From contig CAMIWP010000019.1 of the NCBI GenBank assembly GCA_946402475.1, forward strand, positions 1-10,068: a DNA stretch of 10,068 nt. The letters are read 5' to 3'. The translations under genes were made by a program, and so were the position numbers. This stretch comes from an uncultured Selenomonadaceae bacterium (GTDB taxonomy: Bacteria > Bacillota_C > Negativicutes > Selenomonadales > Selenomonadaceae). Positions 6,411-10,068 of this stretch are shown here, piece after piece. Within the stretch, counting starts at the first letter, position 1, and every line of letters begins with the position of its first letter. The notes below the pieces were generated by a model that made no database searches, was not told the origin of the DNA, and was given only the letters and a program-made list of their open reading frames with translations.

Positions 6411-8552
6411 TCAACCGTTCCCTTCCCCCAGTCGCTTCTCCGTCTCCGCCAGACGGCGCTCATACGCTTCCTGCCGCCGCAGGCTGCGGCTCAGCCGTTC
6501 CTCCGTAGCCGCCAGGATGCCCCGCAAGGCCCGCAGTTCCATCACCAGTTCCTCCCGGCTTGCCCCTTCCTCATCCTCTATGCCATGCAGGAGCGGCTCC
6601 CGGCCCTCCCTTTTCGTCAGCTCCATCCTTCTCACCCCCGGGACACTCACCCCGCAACGCTCCATCATGCTCTCCAAGGTCTCCAGATCCTCCAACGCCG
6701 CATTTTCCCCCACCGTCCTCTTGAGTTTCCATCCTCCAAAAAATCGCTGGAAATATTCCGGAAAGGATGCGATGAATCGAAAGGGAAGATAGGCATCCCT
6801 GCCCTCGACCCGAAGAAGCCAGGGTTCCCTCCGCGCTGCCTGCAGATAATGCCGTGCAAAGTCCCCTATGCCCCTGTGGATTTCCCGCACCGTCTCGTAG
6901 TTCTCCACACCGGCAAAGCCAAAACGGAAGGACATGCGCCCGTCCTCCCAGGAAAACCCCTCCAGGGTAGGATGGGGCGCCTGTGTGAAAAGCTCGAAAA
7001 AGGTGTTGTTGCACCCGGGATTTCTCCTTGCGTGAAAGGCCGCATGCTCCCGGTTCCTGCTCCAGTCGAAAAGATACGCATGGATCCGTCCGTGCATGAC
7101 AACGGGCAGCGTCACATCGGGACTTGCATTGCTGCCTGCAAGGAGACAGTCCACCTCCACGCCCAGCTTCCATCGCTCCTCCGCCAGCCACTTGACGGAA
7201 AGAGGGCCGCTGCCATACCACCCGGTATCCACCACGGCGATCTTTCTGTGGCCGCCGATGCACGCCTCCAGATACGCCCTCGCGGCCCGTTCCTGCTTCT
7301 CATAAATCCCCAGCACATCGTCCCAGCAATCCGTCACCAACCGTTCCAACCGGCCGATGTTCCCTGGCTCGGAAACCTTTGCCTCCGGTTTCAGGGAATA
7401 CTTCGGAAGCTGTTCCGCAAGCGGATCCAGGCAGAGCATGCGAAGATTCTCCGCAACGGTCATAGGCCGCACATCCGCCCTTCGTTCCCGGATCCCTCGC
7501 CGCAAAAAATTGTGGCGATCCCGAACCGCCTCCAGGCAAATAGTGGGAAGGCGCGACCAGTACACATAAGAAGACTCCGTATGTCCTCCCAGGAGCCGGA
7601 ACACCCTCCGATAGATCTCCCCGTCCCTGGACAGGAACAGCACCTTCGTGATGCCGCGCAGCTCACAATACTCCTTGATCCAATGAACAAATCCCAGCAC
7701 GTAAAGCCCGCCATAGAGGAACCCGTGCTCGTAGGGGACGCTGTACCGACAGGAGCCGTTGTGGAGATGGGCATTGACAATCCCTCGGTAGAGGCTTCCC
7801 GTCAGCTCCGACATCCCCGGCACACGAAAGGGAGTTCCCTCCGAGTTCACGTTTCCATAGTGTACCGCCGCAAACCCCTGTTCCACGGCGCTTCGGACAT
7901 CCGACGCCGCATTGTCCCCCACATGGACATAGGAAAGAGTTTCTCCCATCTCGCTCCGCACCCTCCGAAAGAGCCCTCCGCCGGACTTCGCGACACGATA
8001 CTCGCAGGAAACGAAGAGGGGCTCTCCCCCGTCATACCCGCAGGTTTCCAAGATTCTTCGGATCGCGGCCTCCCCCAGGTACATATCCGAGGTGAAGACC
8101 ACCGTCTTCCCCGCGCCCTTGAGCAGCCGGTAGACCTCATGGATGTACGGGTTGGCAAAGGCAAAATCCGCCTCCGCAGCGATCTCGGCCTCCATGCCGA
8201 CCTCCTTCGGAATCCTTGTTTCCCGCTCCACGCAGGCGTAGATTTCCCCAAGATCAGCCTCCGTGTCCCCTGCGGCCTCCTTCCTGATCTTCCTCGCCCG
8301 GCGTTCCATATTCACGCGGATCTGACTGAAATTCAGGAAGGAAAGCCGTTCTCCCAAAACCATAAAGAGATCCACAGGACTCGAAAAGGGACGGAAAACG
8401 GCTGTGTCAAAGACGTCCAGACTCACCACATCAAACTTCATCAGATGTTCCGCCAGTTCCCCCGCAGCCATGCCGACCGGGTTCCCCGACTCCGCCCCAT
8501 CCAGGCAAGGCCGCCGTTCCCCCATCCATGCGTCCCGGCTTTCCTCCGTCAT
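6411..8552 (-). CDS. HAD-fold protein of COG5610 type with C-terminal coiled coil
   Basis: This is a 713-residue, probably cytoplasmic protein. The N-terminal HAD domain shows motif I SLDVFDT (44-50, nucleophile Asp46), motif II FTSDMY (153-158), a lysine in VAKSGG (187-192) and the acidic motif HVGDNAASDV (210-219). The residue two after the nucleophile is Phe, not the Asp usual in HAD phosphatases, so phosphatase activity is uncertain. A second region carries VLFLSRDGEI (304-313), YVYWSRLP (329-336) and IAVVDTGWYGSG (438-449), a pattern I associate with COG5610 proteins encoded in polysaccharide clusters. Residues about 664-706 are charged and heptad-like, predicting a coiled coil. Start: ATG 8552 has GGAGG 7 bases upstream and overlaps the previous stop as ATGA, indicating translational coupling. 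An in-frame extension upstream to 8738 only shadows the previous gene. The next gene starts 3 bases after the stop. The substrate is unknown. Confidence 0.85.
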   Translation of the reverse strand: MTEESRDAWMGERRPCLDGAESGNPVGMAAGELAEHLMKFDVVSLDVFDTAVFRPFSSPVDLFMVLGERLSFLNFSQIRVNMERRARKIRKEAAGDTEADLGEIYACVERETRIPKEVGMEAEIAAEADFAFANPYIHEVYRLLKGAGKTVVFTSDMYLGEAAIRRILETCGYDGGEPLFVSCEYRVAKSGGGLFRRVRSEMGETLSYVHVGDNAASDVRSAVEQGFAAVHYGNVNSEGTPFRVPGMSELTGSLYRGIVNAHLHNGSCRYSVPYEHGFLYGGLYVLGFVHWIKEYCELRGITKVLFLSRDGEIYRRVFRLLGGHTESSYVYWSRLPTICLEAVRDRHNFLRRGIRERRADVRPMTVAENLRMLCLDPLAEQLPKYSLKPEAKVSEPGNIGRLERLVTDCWDDVLGIYEKQERAARAYLEACIGGHRKIAVVDTGWYGSGPLSVKWLAEERWKLGVEVDCLLAGSNASPDVTLPVVMHGRIHAYLFDWSRNREHAAFHARRNPGCNNTFFELFTQAPHPTLEGFSWEDGRMSFRFGFAGVENYETVREIHRGIGDFARHYLQAARREPWLLRVEGRDAYLPFRFIASFPEYFQRFFGGWKLKRTVGENAALEDLETLESMMERCGVSVPGVRRMELTKREGREPLLHGIEDEEGASREELVMELRALRGILAATEERLSRSLRRQEAYERRLAETEKRLGEGNG
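6435..6563 (-). other. Predicted coiled-coil tail of the HAD-fold protein
   Basis: Residues about 664-706 of the HAD-fold protein are rich in Glu, Arg and Leu with heptad-like spacing, for example LVMELRALRGILAATEERL and RRLAETEKRLGE. Such tails usually mediate oligomerisation or docking. The prediction is by eye. Confidence 0.55.
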
Positions 8553-9178
8553 CTGCCTGCCTCCCCCATCTGTTCCTCCATACATTCCACCCTCTTCTTG
8601 CGCCGAAAGAAAAGGTATCCTTCCCCCGTAATGGCAAATGCCTCTCCCTGCGGATCCGCGATCTCCATCCAGCGAATCATGTCCTCCCGGGGAACCAGAC
8701 AGAACAGGAAACCTCCCTCTCTCAGCCCGGTCACGCATCGACTCACTATGCCGCTGGAAATGGACTCCCCCGTGTGATCCAGGAATACCCCGTCAAAGAA
8801 CTGCCAAGGCAGGGGAACCTCCGGCTCTCCCGTCGCGAAACGAAAGGTCCCGCCCTCCCGAAAGACCTGGGAAAGCCTCCTCCAGCATGTTTCCAGCGCC
8901 TCATCTGGAGCATCGCCCACATGGAGGAAGTGACAGGGTCTCGGCTCCTCCCCCAGCCTTCCCATCATGAGCAGGGCGAGGATGGCATCCGTCATAGGCC
9001 GCCGCGTCCTGCCCAACCCCCGAAGGATCTCCAGGATCCTCCCCGTCAGCGGCCTGCGATCGTCATCCCCTGCAAACATCAATGCTTCCGGCAAAGACAG
9101 CAGGCTCTTGGAACCTCCGTCGGAAAAATGCAGCAGGAACTCGCTCCCGGCATACTCCATGGACTTGACGACACGCAC
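8549..9178 (-). CDS. Degenerate methyltransferase-like protein of unknown function
   Basis: I do not recognise this 209-residue protein by name. It has no signal peptide or membrane segment, so it is probably cytoplasmic. Its second half looks like the later strands of a class I methyltransferase: FLHVGDAPDE (84-93), FFDGVFLDH (127-135) and LREGGFLFC (152-160), followed by a strand-rich tail YLFFRRKKR (188-196). The glycine-rich SAM loop (GxGxG) is absent, so catalysis is doubtful. The N-terminal domain of the fusion protein at 2064-5177 has the same series of motifs. The start was chosen as GTG at 9178 because GGAGGTGAT, a near-perfect Shine-Dalgarno, lies just upstream with GGAGG 7 bases away. 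The in-frame ATG at 9199, overlapping the ugd stop, has a weaker site and would add 7 residues. The stop overlaps the next start as ATGA. An accessory or partner role for the neighbouring transferases is inference. Confidence 0.8.
   Translation of the reverse strand: MRVVKSMEYAGSEFLLHFSDGGSKSLLSLPEALMFAGDDDRRPLTGRILEILRGLGRTRRPMTDAILALLMMGRLGEEPRPCHFLHVGDAPDEALETCWRRLSQVFREGGTFRFATGEPEVPLPWQFFDGVFLDHTGESISSGIVSRCVTGLREGGFLFCLVPREDMIRWMEIADPQGEAFAITGEGYLFFRRKKRVECMEEQMGEAGR
8560..8564 (-). promoter_or_regulatory. Ribosome binding site for the HAD-fold gene
   Basis: GGAGG sits 7 bases upstream of ATG 8552, inside the 3' end of the preceding gene. Together with the ATGA overlap it fixes the start at 8552 and removes a 62-residue in-frame extension. 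Confidence 0.7.
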
Positions 9179-9181
9179 TTC

Positions 9182-9190
9182 ATCACCTCC
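9182..9190 (-). promoter_or_regulatory. Ribosome binding site deciding a GTG start
   Basis: The minus strand reads GGAGGTGAT, which matches the 3' end of bacterial 16S rRNA over its whole length. GGAGG lies 7 bases before GTG 9178, and this sets the start of the 209-residue protein in preference to ATG 9199. Confidence 0.75.
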
Positions 9191-9198
9191 CGGGCCCA

Positions 9199-10068
9199 TC
9201 AATCCCTGCGAAACAAATCCCGGGTGTACACCTTCTCCCGGACATCCGCCAACGCATCGTCCCACCGATTCGCGAGAATGACGCTGCTTCGCTGCTTGAA
9301 CTCCCCCAATTCCCTCACCACCGGGGAGCCAAAAAAATCCCCCCGCCGCAGGGCCGGCTCATAGACAACGCAGGGAACACCCTTCGCCTTGATGCGCCGC
9401 ATGACTCCTTGGATGGCGCTGGAACGAAAGTTGTCCGACGCCGTCTTCATGGTAAGGCGATAAATACCTACCGTCTTCGGCTCCATCTCCAGAATCTCCT
9501 CGGCAATGAAATCCTTCCTCGTACGATTTGCCGCCACAATCGCCGAGATGAGATTCTGCGGAACGTTTCGATAGTTTGCCAGCAGCTGCTTCGTGTCCTT
9601 TGGGAGACAGTATCCCCCATAGCCAAGAGACGGGTTATTATAAAAATCCCCGATGCGAGGATCCAGGCAGACCCCCCGTATGATCTCCCCCGCCTCCAGA
9701 TCCCGCACCTCCGCATAGGAATCCAGCTCATTGAAATAGGCCACACGCAACGCCAGGTAAGTATTGGCAAAGAGTTTCACGGCTTCGGCCTCGGTGGGAT
9801 TCGTCAAAAGCACCGCAACATCCTGCGCCTTTGCGGCTTCCACAAAGAACCCCGCCAACCGATGCCCCGCCGCCCCCTTGTCTCCCACGATGATGCGGGA
9901 GGGATGCAGGCTGTCATGGAGGGCATTCCCCTCCCGAAGGAACTCCGGCGCAAAATAGATATTTTCCTTGCCGTACTGCTCCCGCAACCGCAACGTGTAG
10001 CCCACAGGCACGGTAGACCGAATCAGGATGTCAGCGGCGGGAGCATACGCCTGGACCTCCTCGATGAC
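9199..10068 (-). CDS. ugd: UDP-glucose 6-dehydrogenase, N-terminus beyond window edge
   Basis: The enzyme oxidises UDP-glucose to UDP-glucuronate in the cytoplasm with two NAD+, supplying uronic acid for surface polysaccharide. The frame is open to the right edge, giving 289 residues. About 100 N-terminal residues (the NAD-binding Rossmann part) are missing if the family length near 388 applies. Visible landmarks in order: RSTVPVGYT just inside the edge, FAPEFLREG, the central helix [20 protein letters not shown] with the conserved lysine, [20 protein letters not shown] with the catalytic cysteine codon at 9607-9609, then [18 protein letters not shown] and the UDP-binding C-terminal domain. 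The C-terminus [10 protein letters not shown] closely resembles the end of E. coli-type Ugd, so the 3' end is complete. The stop is TGA at 9201-9199 and the next gene starts 20 bases on. This is the first visible gene of the operon; its promoter is outside the window. The real start cannot be seen. Confidence 0.95.
   Translation of the reverse strand, partial: VIEEVQAYAPAADILIRSTVPVGYTLRLREQYGKENIYFAPEFLREGNALHDSLHPSRIIVGDKGAAGHRLAGFFVEAAKAQDVAVLLTNPTEAEAVKLFANTYLALRVAYFNELDSYAEVRDLEAGEIIRGVCLDPRIGDFYNNPSLGYGGYCLPKDTKQLLANYRNVPQNLISAIVAANRTRKDFIAEEILEMEPKTVGIYRLTMKTASDNFRSSAIQGVMRRIKAKGVPCVVYEPALRRGDFFGSPVVRELGEFKQRSSVILANRWDDALADVREKVYTRDLFRRD

Noticed and set aside
8553..8738. A 62-residue N-terminal extension of the HAD-fold protein
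   Set aside because: It lies inside the 209-residue gene, and ATG 8552 has a well-spaced GGAGG and an ATGA overlap. The extension is Gly/Arg-rich without motifs.
3501..8777. A 1758-codon open frame on the plus strand, the longest in the window
   Set aside because: It runs exactly codon-on-codon opposite three real genes that share one frame. Its stops would require TTA, CTA or TCA codons in those genes, which this GC-rich organism avoids. Its translation is rich in Pro, His and Arg with no recognisable motif.
9199..9265. An upstream extension of the 209-residue protein into the ugd coding end
   Set aside because: The ugd C-terminus is complete and family-like there, and the near-perfect ribosome binding site at 9182-9190 points to GTG 9178.

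Overview
The window is one tightly packed, GC-rich operon segment read entirely from the minus strand, so the order below runs from high to low coordinates. It holds seven genes. The first (a UDP-glucose 6-dehydrogenase) is cut by the right edge and the last (a nucleotidyltransferase) by the left edge. All six stop codons visible are TGA. Junctions are 4- or 17-base overlaps or gaps of at most 20 bases, and I see no internal promoter, terminator, tRNA, rRNA, CRISPR array or insertion sequence. No non-coding stretch exceeds 20 bases. Strong GGAGG-type ribosome binding sites, some GTG starts, and high GC with few TTA, CTA or TCA codons suggest a GC-rich Firmicutes-type bacterium. A Negativicute of the Selenomonas/Mitsuokella kind is my best guess, but this is inference and not proven by any marker gene.

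Layout in transcription order: (1) 10068-9199, C-terminal three quarters of Ugd, which makes UDP-glucuronate. (2) 9178-8549, a 209-residue degenerate methyltransferase-like protein of unknown function. (3) 8552-6411, a 713-residue HAD-fold protein of the COG5610 type with a C-terminal coiled coil. (4) 6407-5190, a LicD-family phosphotransferase with an extra C-terminal Rossmann-like domain. (5) 5177-2064, a 1037-residue fusion of a methyltransferase-like domain related to gene 2, a divergent CDP-glycerol glycerophosphotransferase domain and a C-terminal array of about eight beta-propeller-like repeats. (6) 2080-443, an intact SAM methyltransferase joined to a region that looks like a divergent protein-kinase/aminoglycoside-kinase fold, an order that recalls WbdD. 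(7) 425-1, a TagD-like CTP:alcohol-phosphate cytidylyltransferase.

Taken together this looks like a surface-glycan modification module. Gene 7 would make a CDP-activated alcohol, the LicD and glycerophosphotransferase domains would move phospho-alcohol groups onto a glycan, and gene 6 may methylate and perhaps phosphorylate it. Ugd would supply a uronic acid building block. No polymerising glycosyltransferase, flippase or exporter lies in the window, so the acceptor glycan is unknown. The most unusual points are the three-part fusion protein, its free-standing relative three genes upstream, and the methyltransferase-kinase-like protein.
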